From an uncultured bacterium (lineage in GTDB: Bacteria; Bacillota_I; Bacilli_A; Acholeplasmatales; Anaeroplasmataceae), in the NCBI GenBank assembly GCA_949293265.1, contig CASFCK010000009.1, positions 1 to 49,454 of the forward strand: a stretch of 49,454 bases of DNA, read 5' to 3'. A model generated the notes under the pieces. That model had not been told where the DNA came from. It did no database searches and saw only the letters and a program-made list of their open reading frames with translations. The position numbers and the translations under genes are program-made. Shown piece by piece: positions 16,362-25,361 of the stretch. Each line of letters starts with the position of its first letter. Positions within the stretch are counted from its first letter, which is position 1.

Positions 16362-16425
16362 ATTATACAATAAATTATATAGATAGTAAAAAGTTTTATT
16401 GATTTTTAAAAAAATATTGTATAAT
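16362..16425. promoter_or_regulatory. Divergent promoters of degV and hflX
   Basis: On the minus strand TTTACT (16390-16385), 17 bases and TATAAT (16367-16362) face degV. On the plus strand TATAAT at 16420-16425 faces hflX, with only a poor -35 (TATTGA at 16397-16402). The plus-strand start point, near 16432, excludes the GTG at 16430 as the hflX start. Confidence 0.65.
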
Positions 16426-16444
16426 TTAGGTGGAAGGTGAGAAT

Positions 16445-17773
16445 ATGCGAGCGATTTTAGTTGGGATTAATTCTAAAAATGATTTTTTTGATATTGATTA
16501 TTCCTTGCATGAATTAAAAAAATTAGCTGAAACCTTAGATTATGAGATTGTTTATAACATTAGACAAACTAAAGACAAACCAGATCCAGCAACTTTTATA
16601 GGCAAAGGTAAAGTTTATGAACTTGGTGAATTAATTAAAGAATATAAGGCAGAAATAGTTATTTTTGATGATGTTTTAACACCTGCTCAAAATAGAAATT
16701 TAGAAGAAATTTTAAAGATTAAAGTTATTGATAGAACCTATTTAATTTTAGAAATTTTTAATATAAGAGCCATGAGTAAAGAAGCAAAATATGAAATAGC
16801 CTTAGCTAAATATAAATATTTATTGCCTCGAATTGGGTTAATGAGGGAAGAAGAATCTCGAAGTGGTGGTACAAGTGGTAGTTTATCAAATAGAGGTAGT
16901 GGAGAGACACAACAAGAATTAGATCGGAGACATTTAGCAGATGAAATAAGCAAATTACAACAAGAACTTAAATTAATTAGAAAACAAAAGTTAAGTCAAA
17001 TAAATAGACGTAAAAAAAATAGTATTCCGATTGTTTCGTTAGTTGGTTATACAAATGCTGGTAAAAGTTCTACTATGAACTCACTAATTGAATATTTAAA
17101 TGCTGATAATGATAAAAAAGTTTTAGAAAAGGATTGTTTATTTGCGACGCTTGATACCTTTTCAAGAGGGTTAAAATATAATAATTTAAATTTCATATTG
17201 ACTGATACGATTGGCTTTGTTTCAAAATTGCCAACTACACTAATTAATTCTTTTTATTTCACTTTAGAAGAGGTTAAAAATTCAGACTTGATTATCTATG
17301 TTATTGATATATCATCACAATATGCTTTGACTGAATTTGAAATTACATATAAAGTTTTAGAAACGATAGGAGCTAACAATATACCATTTATTGTTTTATT
17401 TACTAAAATTGACAAATTAGATGATAATAAGAGCTTATTGCCACCACAAATCTTAAATTATATTAGTCAAAATATTAAAGAAGAAATAAGCTATAAAGAA
17501 TATAACTTTACGTTTGTAAATAATAAGAATAAAGCTGGCATTAATAATTTAGCTGAAGCTATCTATAAAAGTTTAAGTAAGAACTTTTTACATCTGTATT
17601 TAGAAATACCTTATGCAGATGGTAAGATTATAAATATAATTGAAGAACATGCCCAAATAGTTTCAAAAACATATTTGAATGATTTCATTTTATATGATAT
17701 TTATACAGATGAAAAATATTATCCTTTATATGCTAAATATGAAGAATCTTATGGTAAAGAAAAAATAGCCTGA
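16445..17773 (+). CDS. hflX: Ribosome-associated GTPase HflX
   Basis: HflX binds ribosomes, splits stalled or idle 70S particles after stress and hydrolyses GTP. The N-terminal HflX domain (about residues 1-180) contains DPATFIGKGKVYEL and the SGGTSGSLSNRGSGETQ linker. The GTPase domain has GYTNAGKSS (G1, near residue 200), DTIGF (G3) and TKID (G4). The protein has 442 residues from the ATG at 16445, which has AGGTGAG five to ten bases upstream. The longer version from GTG 16430 would begin ahead of the expected transcript start. It is monocistronic, with a strong terminator at the stop codon. Confidence 0.93.
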   Translation: MRAILVGINSKNDFFDIDYSLHELKKLAETLDYEIVYNIRQTKDKPDPATFIGKGKVYELGELIKEYKAEIVIFDDVLTPAQNRNLEEILKIKVIDRTYLILEIFNIRAMSKEAKYEIALAKYKYLLPRIGLMREEESRSGGTSGSLSNRGSGETQQELDRRHLADEISKLQQELKLIRKQKLSQINRRKKNSIPIVSLVGYTNAGKSSTMNSLIEYLNADNDKKVLEKDCLFATLDTFSRGLKYNNLNFILTDTIGFVSKLPTTLINSFYFTLEEVKNSDLIIYVIDISSQYALTEFEITYKVLETIGANNIPFIVLFTKIDKLDDNKSLLPPQILNYISQNIKEEISYKEYNFTFVNNKNKAGINNLAEAIYKSLSKNFLHLYLEIPYADGKIINIIEEHAQIVSKTYLNDFILYDIYTDEKYYPLYAKYEESYGKEKIA

Positions 17774-17788
17774 TTAGGCTATTTTTTT
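17761..17788. terminator. Bidirectional terminator, hflX and ABC operon
   Basis: AAAAATAGCC (17761-17770) pairs perfectly with GGCTATTTTT (17777-17786) around TGATTA. It contains the hflX TGA stop and lies at the end of the convergent ABC gene, serving both strands. Confidence 0.9.
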
Positions 17789-19649
17789 ATTCTAATTCTA
17801 ATGCGCCAGTATATAATTGATAATAAACTCCGCGTTTGGCTAATAATTCATCATGGGTTCCGCGTTCGATGATTTTACCATGTTCTAAAACCATTATAGC
17901 ATTGGCGTTTTTGATTGTAGATAAACGATGAGCAATCATAAAGACAGTTCGCCCTTCCATTAGTTTATCCATTCCTTTTTCGACTAAAGCTTCAGTTCTA
18001 GTATCAATAGAAGAAGTGGCCTCATCTAATATTAACACCGGTAAGTCAGCTATCATAGCTCTAGCAATAGATAATAATTGTCTTTGGCCTTGACTTAAAT
18101 TTGCCCCATCAGATTTAATATATGTGTTATATCCGTTTGGAAGCCGTTTAATAAAGCTATCAGCGTTAGCTAATTTTGCGGCTAAAACGACCTCATCATC
18201 AGTTGCATCTAATTTTCCATATTTAATATTATCTTTAATAGTTCCTGTGAATAAATGTGTATCTTGTAAAACTATACCTAGTGATTGTCTTAAATCACTT
18301 TTTTTAATATTTTTAATATCTAGACCATCATAAGTTATAGTTCCGCTATTTATTTCATAGAAACGATTAATTAGGTTAGTTATAGTGGTTTTACCAGCCC
18401 CGGTAGATCCTACAAAGGCTATTTTTTGACCTGGTTTAGCATATAAAGATAGGTCTGTTAAAATAGGCTTGTCATCGTAATATGCAAAATCAACGTTATA
18501 AAATCTAACATCACCTCTTAATTTTACTAATGTATCATCAGCTTTTTTCCATGCCCAAAGATTGGTTTTTTCATTTACTTCAATTAGATTACCATTATTT
18601 TCTTTAACATTGACTAATGTGATATTTCCGTCGTCAATTTCTGCCTGCTCATCAATAAGTTTAAATATTCTTTCAGCACCAGCCATACCTCCTAATAGAA
18701 GATTAGCTTGTTGAGTAAATTGATTTATAGGCATTGTTCCTTGTCTTACAAAAACGAGATATGCGGAAATACCACCTACTGAAAAAGTTACACCAAGTAA
18801 TGGATGAATCGTTAGTAAAGCTCCGATTATTGCCACAACGGCATAGTTAATATAGGAAATACTAACTACAAAAGGCACCATTGAAAAAGAATAGCGAAGA
18901 GCATTTTCACCAACTTGTTGAAGGAATTTGTTTTGTTTTATAAACTTATCAATATTATCTTGTTCATGGTTGAATACTTTAACTACTTTTTGTCCGGCTA
19001 AGCTTTCTTCAACAAAACCATTAAGTTTTGCCATAGCTTCTTGTTGTTTTTCAAAATTCCTTTTTGCTTTCTTGCTGGCGTTAACCACGTAAAGGAAGAT
19101 TATTATATAAAAGATAGTACATAATATCGATAATAACCAATTTAAGATATAAATTAAGACGAAAAGTCCAATTATTTGAATGAAATTAGAAATTAACATC
19201 GCGAACGCATTATTCATTGCGTCGGCTAGCATATCGATATCATTAGTATAGTTTGACATAATTTGACCATGGGTTTGGTGATCAAAGAATGATAATGGTA
19301 AGGTTTCCATTTTAGAAAACATATCTCTTCTTAGTTCATAGATGACTTTTTGAGCTAAATAAATCATTATTTGAGTATATCCTAATGTTGATAAAGCTCC
19401 AACAAAATAAATAGAAGCTTCTAATAAAATTCCTTGCCATAGGATATGAAATTTATTACTGTTAGGATCAGCAAATTCATCAATTATAGGTTGAAACATA
19501 AATGTACCTAATAAATTAGCTAAGGCAGATAGTGTAACTAGTATAGCAACAATAAGTAATAAAAATTTATGTTTACCTAAATACTTCAGAAATTTTTTCA
19601 AGGTTCCTTTTAAGTTAGTAGGACGTTTACTTTGAAGAATCGGCGGCAT
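17787..19649 (-). CDS. Heterodimeric ABC exporter subunit with intact catalytic residues
   Basis: The 620-residue half-transporter has an N-terminal six-helix membrane domain and a C-terminal ATPase. Motifs are GSTGAGKTT (Walker A), LSQGQRQ (signature), LILDEATSSIDT (Walker B with the catalytic Glu) and MIAHRLST (H-loop). An insertion of about 30 residues between the membrane domain and the ATPase includes NLWAWKK, a feature common in the second subunit of Bacillota exporters such as YheH/YfiC-like proteins. AGGAGG precedes the ATG, and the gene overlaps its partner by 23 bases. It pairs with the degenerate subunit encoded upstream to form one exporter. The substrate is unknown. Confidence 0.87.
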   Translation of the reverse strand: MPPILQSKRPTNLKGTLKKFLKYLGKHKFLLLIVAILVTLSALANLLGTFMFQPIIDEFADPNSNKFHILWQGILLEASIYFVGALSTLGYTQIMIYLAQKVIYELRRDMFSKMETLPLSFFDHQTHGQIMSNYTNDIDMLADAMNNAFAMLISNFIQIIGLFVLIYILNWLLSILCTIFYIIIFLYVVNASKKAKRNFEKQQEAMAKLNGFVEESLAGQKVVKVFNHEQDNIDKFIKQNKFLQQVGENALRYSFSMVPFVVSISYINYAVVAIIGALLTIHPLLGVTFSVGGISAYLVFVRQGTMPINQFTQQANLLLGGMAGAERIFKLIDEQAEIDDGNITLVNVKENNGNLIEVNEKTNLWAWKKADDTLVKLRGDVRFYNVDFAYYDDKPILTDLSLYAKPGQKIAFVGSTGAGKTTITNLINRFYEINSGTITYDGLDIKNIKKSDLRQSLGIVLQDTHLFTGTIKDNIKYGKLDATDDEVVLAAKLANADSFIKRLPNGYNTYIKSDGANLSQGQRQLLSIARAMIADLPVLILDEATSSIDTRTEALVEKGMDKLMEGRTVFMIAHRLSTIKNANAIMVLEHGKIIERGTHDELLAKRGVYYQLYTGALELE

Positions 19650-21375
19650 AATTTATTCCTCCTAACTGAGTATGACATAGTTCTTGGTAAATAGTATTGC
19701 GTTTTAATAGCTCTTCATGGTTACCGATATCAGAAACAGTTCCGTTATCGAGAATGATTATCATATCGGCATCCATTACTGAAGTTATACGTTGAGCTAT
19801 GATTATATTAGTTAGCCCTTTTAAATTTCTTATGTTATTTAATATTTTTCGTTCTGTTTCCATATCGCAAGCACTAGTAGAATCATCAAAAATAATTATT
19901 TTCGGATCTTTTAGTAAGGCTCTAGCTATACATAGTCTTTGTTTTTGACCACCAGAAACATTGACACCACCTTGACCTAAATCGTAATCAAGTCCACCAG
20001 GTAAGCGATCTAAAAACTCATCAACACAAGCTAGTTTACAAGCATGTAATATTTTAGAATCATCAGCTAATCTATCTCCCCATTTTAAGTTATCTCTAAC
20101 TGTACCTGTAAATAAAACATTGTTTTGTAAAACTATTGAAATTTTATCTCTTAAAGCTGCTAAATTATAATTTTTAACATTTTCTCCATCGATTAAAACT
20201 TCACCTTTTGTCACATCATATAGTCTTAAAATTAAAGAAACTAGGGTTGATTTAGCACTACCAGTTCCCCCTAAAATACCTACGCTAGAACCAGCTTTGA
20301 TATTGATATTTATATTTGAAAGAACATATTCAGAGCTATTTTCTTTATATTTAAATGAAACATCTTTAAAGGTAATTTGGCCATTTTTTACTTCAGTTAA
20401 GCCATTTTCATTTTCTTCAATAGTAGGTGTCTCATCAAAGATTTCTTTAATACGTTTTGAAGATGCAAATGATCTGTTAACTAATAAGAAAATATTTGAA
20501 AACATCATCAAGGAATTTAATACTTGTAATATATATGATAATAGAGCAGTTAAAGTCCCGATTTCTAAGGTACTATTATGTACAGCTACGGAACCACAGT
20601 ATAAGATTGCAGTTGTAACTGCATACATCACTAATTGAAATGATGGTTGATTTAACTGAGCTATTCTAAATGTAAATTTTGTTATATCTGTTAAATTTGT
20701 GTTAGCCTTATTAAACTTTTCTTTTTCATAATCTTCCCGAACATAGCTTTTAACAGTTCTAATTGCAGTAACATTTTCTCTTACTACTAGGTTAACATTA
20801 TCAATACTTTTTTGTAAAACGCTATATTGAGGAGCAGTTTTACGAACAATTAAAAATAAAATTATAGCTAAAACCGGAACACCACAAAGGAAAATCCAAG
20901 CTATACTTGGAGCCATAACTAAAGAAAGCCCAACTCCCATTATTAACATAATTGGAGCTCTACAAGATGGTCTTATACCTCCAGCTAAGGTGTTTTGCAT
21001 AATTTGAACATCATTAGTAACCCTAGTTATTAATGATGCTGATTCAAAGTGATCAATGTTTGAAAAACTATAGGTTTGGATTTTTTTAAAAGTTTGTTCA
21101 CGTAATTTATAAGAAAATTTAGTGACTAAACGCGCATTTGATTTAGAATATAAGTGTCCGGTAACTAGACTAATGATTGCACAACCTATTATTAATCCCC
21201 CATTATAAAGAATTTGTTTTAAGTCTTTATTTTCGATGCCAAGATTTATTATATCACGCATTAAGAAAGGGATAATTAACTCAAAAAAAGTTTCAATTAT
21301 AACTAGAACTAAGGTTATAATTAGATCTTTTTTATAATATTTTAGATATTTTAAAATATAGATTAAATCATTCAT
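19627..21375 (-). CDS. Heterodimeric ABC exporter subunit with degenerate ATPase
   Basis: The membrane domain with about six helices is followed by an ATPase with several substitutions. Walker A reads GGTGSAKST (Ala in the last Gly position), Walker B IIIFDDSTSACD has Asp instead of the catalytic Glu, and the H-loop reads IIAQRITS with Gln replacing His. The signature VSGGQKQ is near-canonical. This site should bind but hardly hydrolyse ATP, as in asymmetric exporters. I choose ATG 21375; a TTG at 21384 gives three more residues but neither has a convincing Shine-Dalgarno site. Translation is probably coupled to the aminotransferase gene, which ends 13 bases upstream. Confidence 0.85.
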   Translation of the reverse strand: MNDLIYILKYLKYYKKDLIITLVLVIIETFFELIIPFLMRDIINLGIENKDLKQILYNGGLIIGCAIISLVTGHLYSKSNARLVTKFSYKLREQTFKKIQTYSFSNIDHFESASLITRVTNDVQIMQNTLAGGIRPSCRAPIMLIMGVGLSLVMAPSIAWIFLCGVPVLAIILFLIVRKTAPQYSVLQKSIDNVNLVVRENVTAIRTVKSYVREDYEKEKFNKANTNLTDITKFTFRIAQLNQPSFQLVMYAVTTAILYCGSVAVHNSTLEIGTLTALLSYILQVLNSLMMFSNIFLLVNRSFASSKRIKEIFDETPTIEENENGLTEVKNGQITFKDVSFKYKENSSEYVLSNININIKAGSSVGILGGTGSAKSTLVSLILRLYDVTKGEVLIDGENVKNYNLAALRDKISIVLQNNVLFTGTVRDNLKWGDRLADDSKILHACKLACVDEFLDRLPGGLDYDLGQGGVNVSGGQKQRLCIARALLKDPKIIIFDDSTSACDMETERKILNNIRNLKGLTNIIIAQRITSVMDADMIIILDNGTVSDIGNHEELLKRNTIYQELCHTQLGGINYAADSSK

Positions 21376-21388
21376 AATTATCAATAGA

Positions 21389-22636
21389 TTAAAAATCTAC
21401 TTTTTCTAAGGCCTCCTTTATAATTGCTGGTATAATTTGACAATGTTCTTTAGAAATTGAACAAATTGCAACTCTAATTGCCTTACCAATTGGGGCAACA
21501 TGAATTTTTTTAGTTACTAAATAATCATAAACTGCCTCATCATTTTTACATGGTATTGTAACGAAAAAGCCACATTTAAAAGGTAAGGTTTTAAGGCCTA
21601 CTTTCTTGCATTCATTAATAAAAATAGTTGATCTTTCGGTTATAAATGAAGTTACAATCTCTAATTCCTTTTTAAATTCCGCTAAATAAGGTTCTTCACC
21701 AAGAACTTTAGCAATTAAATACATACCATAAGTTGAACACATAGAATATTTAGCTCGTGCACTATATTGACAACTATCTAAAAAATCATTTATAGTATTT
21801 TTATCTTTAGCTAAGCCAATCATTGCTCCAATTCTTAAGCCGTAAAGACCTAAAGTTTTTGAACCAGAAAAAGCAATTATAGTTAAAACATTTTCATTAA
21901 ATAATCTGAAATTATAAATGTTATTTCTTGTGTATTCTCTGCCATCAATAGAGTAATCAATATAGGCTGTATCATATAAGAATATGAAAGGGTGTTCTTT
22001 AGTAGCAACAGAATTAATTATCTTAATTAATTCTAGCCATTCTTCGCTAGTAAGAGAATAGCCAGTAGGATTTTGACAGGGATCGTTAATCACAAATAAA
22101 ATGCGATCTTGTGTTTTTTGTAGTTCTAAGAAGGTGTTTTTTAATTCAGCTAAATTAAAGGTTCCTTTTTCATTAAATAATTTATAAGTCTTATATCCTA
22201 AATAATTTTCATAGGCAACTTGAATGTAATTAGACCACATATGGTCAGGCAGTAACACATTTTCATTTGGGTTTAAGTAGTTAGAAAAAGCGTTACTTAT
22301 TGCCCCGCTTCCACCTGGCGTAGCTATAATTTCAAGATTTTCATGTTTAATGAAATATTCTAGATGTTTATCGAAGACCCAATTTAAAACAGCATTGCAA
22401 AAAGGCTTAATCCCTATGCTGTTTGTATAAGGAAATTTTTCTGTATTTTTTAGGATTTGATCTACTTTTTTAACACTATTAAAAGTATAAAATTCTTCTT
22501 TTTCATCATATAACATACCGATAGTGGCATTAATAGTTTTACTATCTTTAGCTTTAGCTTCTTTAGCTATTACAGATTTAAAGATAATGCTAGAATTATC
22601 CTTTTTATTTTTTGCATGTTCAGTAACAAATTTCAT
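21389..22636 (-). CDS. PLP-dependent class I/II aminotransferase
   Basis: The protein has the fold-type I aminotransferase layout: TPGGSGAISNAF (cofactor phosphate cup), NDPCQNPTGYSLT (substrate and PLP contacts, near residue 190), LYDTAYIDYS (the Asp that contacts the pyridine nitrogen, with the Tyr) and AFSGSKTLGLYGLRIG, where the Lys of SGSK holds PLP. It resembles the aspartate/aromatic aminotransferases that give the class I/II annotation in Bacillota. An aromatic role would complete Phe synthesis after PheA, but the sequence does not prove this. The ATG at 22636 fits a GGAGGT site better than the TTG at 22642. The ABC exporter pair follows it in the same transcript. Confidence 0.82.
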   Translation of the reverse strand: MKFVTEHAKNKKDNSSIIFKSVIAKEAKAKDSKTINATIGMLYDEKEEFYTFNSVKKVDQILKNTEKFPYTNSIGIKPFCNAVLNWVFDKHLEYFIKHENLEIIATPGGSGAISNAFSNYLNPNENVLLPDHMWSNYIQVAYENYLGYKTYKLFNEKGTFNLAELKNTFLELQKTQDRILFVINDPCQNPTGYSLTSEEWLELIKIINSVATKEHPFIFLYDTAYIDYSIDGREYTRNNIYNFRLFNENVLTIIAFSGSKTLGLYGLRIGAMIGLAKDKNTINDFLDSCQYSARAKYSMCSTYGMYLIAKVLGEEPYLAEFKKELEIVTSFITERSTIFINECKKVGLKTLPFKCGFFVTIPCKNDEAVYDYLVTKKIHVAPIGKAIRVAICSISKEHCQIIPAIIKEALEKVDF

Positions 22637-22665
22637 AGACAATTTACCTCCATATGTATTTTTAA

Positions 22666-22674
22666 ATTATAGCA
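22666..22674 (-). promoter_or_regulatory. Extended -10 promoter of the aminotransferase-ABC operon
   Basis: On the minus strand TGCTATAAT (22674-22666) is an extended -10 element. No -35 box is visible at the right distance because the upstream bases are a run of A and T. It gives a leader of about 23 bases. Confidence 0.6.
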
Positions 22675-22724
22675 CTTTTTATTAAAATAAAAAATACAAT
22701 TTTCTTTTTATTTATGATAGTTTA

Positions 22725-22733
22725 TGATATAAT
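22725..22733 (+). promoter_or_regulatory. Extended -10 promoter of lysS
   Basis: TGATATAAT at 22725-22733 is an extended -10 element without a clear -35 box. The transcript would start near 22740, two to three bases before the upstream in-frame ATG at 22743, which supports the ATG at 22758 as the true start. No T-box is seen. Confidence 0.6.
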
Positions 22734-22757
22734 TTTTTAGAAATGGAGGAAAATAAT

Positions 22758-24248
22758 ATGGATAATGTTTTAACTGAACAAGAACGTATTAGAAGAGAGA
22801 AAGTTAATTATTTAAAAGAATTAGGTGTAGAACCTTTTGGACATAAATATGTAAGAACTGATAATTCAAAAACTATAATAGAAAAATATGATCAATATAG
22901 TAAAGAAGAATTAGAGGAGAAAAAATTCCCTATCAGTATAGCTGGTAGAATGATAGCTAAAAGAAGACAAGGTAAAATTGGCTTTATTAACATTCAAGAT
23001 CGTTATGGCCTAGTACAATGCTATATTGCTAAAGATATGATAGGAGAAAACAATTACGATATTTTTATTAAATCAGACATTGGTGATATCTTAGGTATTA
23101 AAGGCTATGTAATGCGGACAAATACGAATCAATTAACTGTTAAATGTGAAGAGTTTACACATTTAGCGAAAGCTTTAAGACCTTTACCAGAGAAATTCCA
23201 TGGCTTACAAGATGTTGAAGAAGCTAGACGTAGAAGATATGTTGATTTAATTGTAAATGAAGAATCAAGAAGAGTAGCGTTTATGCGCCCAAAAATTATT
23301 AGAGCTGTTCAACACTTTTTTGATGGCGAAGGTTATACTGAAGTAGAAACACCAGTATTACAACCAATTTTAGGTGGTGCTGCAGCTAGACCATTTGTTA
23401 CTCATCATAATGCTTTAGATATGGAATTTTATTTAAGAATAGCTACTGAATTACCACTTAAAAGATTGATAGTTGGTGGTATGGAAAGAGTTTATGAAAT
23501 TGGTAGATTATTTAGAAATGAAGGTGTAGATGCTAAGCATAACCCAGAATTTACAACTGTTGAAGCTTATCAAGCATATGCCGATATGTATGATATGATG
23601 GATTTAATAGAAAATTTCTTTAAATCAGTTTGTACTGAAGTTTTAGGAACAACTATAGTTGAATTTGATGGTCATACTTATGATTTATCTAAATTTAAAC
23701 GTGTTCATATGGTTGATGCTATAAAGGATAAAGTAGGAGTAGATTTCTGGCAAAATATGTCTTTTGCAGAAGCAAAAGATTTAGCTAAAGAATACGGAGT
23801 TGAGGTTCCTAATCACTTTACGGGTGTTGGTCATATTATTAATGCATTCTTTGAGAAATATTGTGAAGATGATTTAGTAGAACCAACATTAGTTTATGGA
23901 CACCCAGTTGAAATTTCACCATTAGCTAAACGTAATGCTAAAGATTCGCGTTTTACTGATCGCTTTGAATGTTATATCGGATGTACAGAATATTGTAATG
24001 CTTTTAGTGAGTTGAATGATCCAATTGATCAATTGAGTAGATTTAAAGAACAATTAGAAGAAAGAAAATTAGGTAATGATGAGGCTTGTGAAATTGATAC
24101 CGATTTCGTTGAAGCCTTAGAGTATGGTATGCCACCTACTGGAGGAATTGGAATCGGTATTGATCGTTTAGTTATGTTATTAACAGGTAAAATAAATATT
24201 CGCGATGTTATTCTATTCCCACATAATCGTCAAAGAGGTAATAATTAG
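22758..24248 (+). CDS. lysS: Lysine--tRNA ligase, class II
   Basis: The enzyme charges tRNA-Lys. An N-terminal OB-fold anticodon-binding domain (about residues 50-150, IAGRMIAKRRQGKIGFINIQ) is followed by the class II catalytic core. Motif 1 lies around MRPKIIRAVQHFFDGEGYTEVETP, motif 2 contains FRNEGVDAKHNPEFT, and motif 3 is GGIGIGIDRLVMLLTG near the C-terminus. The length of 496 residues is typical. The GGAGGAAAATAAT stretch ahead of the ATG at 22758 is the Shine-Dalgarno site; the ATG at 22743 overlaps it and would add only five residues. Genes for an unknown protein, a GNAT enzyme and a glycosyltransferase follow in the same direction. Confidence 0.96.
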   Translation: MDNVLTEQERIRREKVNYLKELGVEPFGHKYVRTDNSKTIIEKYDQYSKEELEEKKFPISIAGRMIAKRRQGKIGFINIQDRYGLVQCYIAKDMIGENNYDIFIKSDIGDILGIKGYVMRTNTNQLTVKCEEFTHLAKALRPLPEKFHGLQDVEEARRRRYVDLIVNEESRRVAFMRPKIIRAVQHFFDGEGYTEVETPVLQPILGGAAARPFVTHHNALDMEFYLRIATELPLKRLIVGGMERVYEIGRLFRNEGVDAKHNPEFTTVEAYQAYADMYDMMDLIENFFKSVCTEVLGTTIVEFDGHTYDLSKFKRVHMVDAIKDKVGVDFWQNMSFAEAKDLAKEYGVEVPNHFTGVGHIINAFFEKYCEDDLVEPTLVYGHPVEISPLAKRNAKDSRFTDRFECYIGCTEYCNAFSELNDPIDQLSRFKEQLEERKLGNDEACEIDTDFVEALEYGMPPTGGIGIGIDRLVMLLTGKINIRDVILFPHNRQRGNN

Positions 24249-24250
24249 TA

Positions 24251-24874
24251 ATGGATATATTAACAGATTATGCCAATTGGAAAATTGAAAAATATGATTT
24301 AATTACTACTTTAAAAGAATTAGAAAGCAATATTATTAAACGCTATTTAAATACGATTAATGTCTTAGATTATTTATATGCTAAAGTTGTAGATAATAAA
24401 GAAGATTTAACTGATGATGAAGAAGTTATTTTTAATACGGGATTTGAATATTTAGATAATAATTTTATAACTATTGAAGATATCTTAAAAGATGACTTTA
24501 ATAATAATATAAAGGCTATGGAAAAATGCTCAAAAACAGTTAATTTATTACTATATATAATTGATTTTGAGGAAGAATTGTTAAATAGCACTAATGATGA
24601 TGATAAATTAATTAAGCCAGATTTAGAAGCATTTGAAAAATTAGAAAATGAAGTTTATGATTATTTAACTAAGGGTCAAAATGTAGATGATGCTATGTTT
24701 GTTAAGTTAGATGAATTAGCAGATAAAATTTTTACTAAACATCAAATTGAAATCAATCCGATTGATTCGATATTTTATCAAATAGCTGAAACATTAGGCT
24801 TGTTAGATGAAGAAGAAAAAGATGTATTTAATGAATATGTTAATGAATTGATTGACCATGATAAGACTTGCTGA
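24251..24874 (+). CDS. Unknown acidic helical protein
   Basis: The 207-residue protein is strongly acidic and predicted to be almost wholly helical by eye. It is rich in Asp, Glu, Leu and Asn and has no membrane segment or cysteine motif; the only cysteines are one near residue 92 and the last residue. A repeated pattern of the type LDDEE-hydrophobic suggests a helical bundle. No family was recognised. It begins 2 bases after the lysS stop and overlaps the GNAT gene by 17 bases, so it is co-translated with them. Its origin and role are open. Confidence 0.55.
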   Translation: MDILTDYANWKIEKYDLITTLKELESNIIKRYLNTINVLDYLYAKVVDNKEDLTDDEEVIFNTGFEYLDNNFITIEDILKDDFNNNIKAMEKCSKTVNLLLYIIDFEEELLNSTNDDDKLIKPDLEAFEKLENEVYDYLTKGQNVDDAMFVKLDELADKIFTKHQIEINPIDSIFYQIAETLGLLDEEEKDVFNEYVNELIDHDKTC

Positions 24875-25361
24875 TAAATTTGATATACCAGAAATACTAG
24901 AAATTATTACTGATGCTAGAAAACAAATAAATGATTTAGGTTTTAAACAATGGACTAATGATTATCCTAATGCGCAAACATTTATTAATGATATAGCTAA
25001 TAAAGAATTATATGTAGAAGATAAATCTGGTATTATTGCGGTGATGGCATTAGTAAAATCAATAAATCATGACTATGATAAAATAGACGGAAATTGGCTC
25101 AGTAACAATAAATATTATACTATACATCGTTTAGCTGTAAAGGATGGTTATAAACATTTAAAAGTTGCACAAAGCTTATTTGCTTTTGCTTATAACGAAG
25201 CATTACAGGCTGGTGTAAACTTAAGAATAGATACTCATCCTAGAAATATACCAATGCTAAATTTAATTAAAAAAATGAATTATGTTTATTGTGGTGTAAT
25301 AGTTTTGCCAAATGAATTGGTTGAACCAGAGAGATTAGCATATGAATTGGTGATAGAATGA
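24858..25361 (+). CDS. GNAT-family N-acetyltransferase
   Basis: The 167-residue protein starts MIRLADKFDIPEILEII, the usual first strand and helix of GNAT enzymes. It contains IHRLAVKDGYKHLKVAQSLF, a variant of the acetyl-CoA pyrophosphate loop (normally RxxGxG/A, here KHLKVA). The C-terminal half has LRIDTHPRNIPMLNLIKKMNY, matching the family motif B region. The acceptor is unknown. I take ATG 24858 over TTG 24852; no clear Shine-Dalgarno site is present and translation is probably coupled to the preceding gene through the 17-base overlap. It overlaps the glycosyltransferase by 4 bases. Confidence 0.82.
   Translation: MIRLADKFDIPEILEIITDARKQINDLGFKQWTNDYPNAQTFINDIANKELYVEDKSGIIAVMALVKSINHDYDKIDGNWLSNNKYYTIHRLAVKDGYKHLKVAQSLFAFAYNEALQAGVNLRIDTHPRNIPMLNLIKKMNYVYCGVIVLPNELVEPERLAYELVIE

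Noticed and set aside
20297..20638. Plus-strand reading frame of 113 codons
   Set aside because: It is antisense to the conserved ABC subunit and has no family resemblance or upstream signals.
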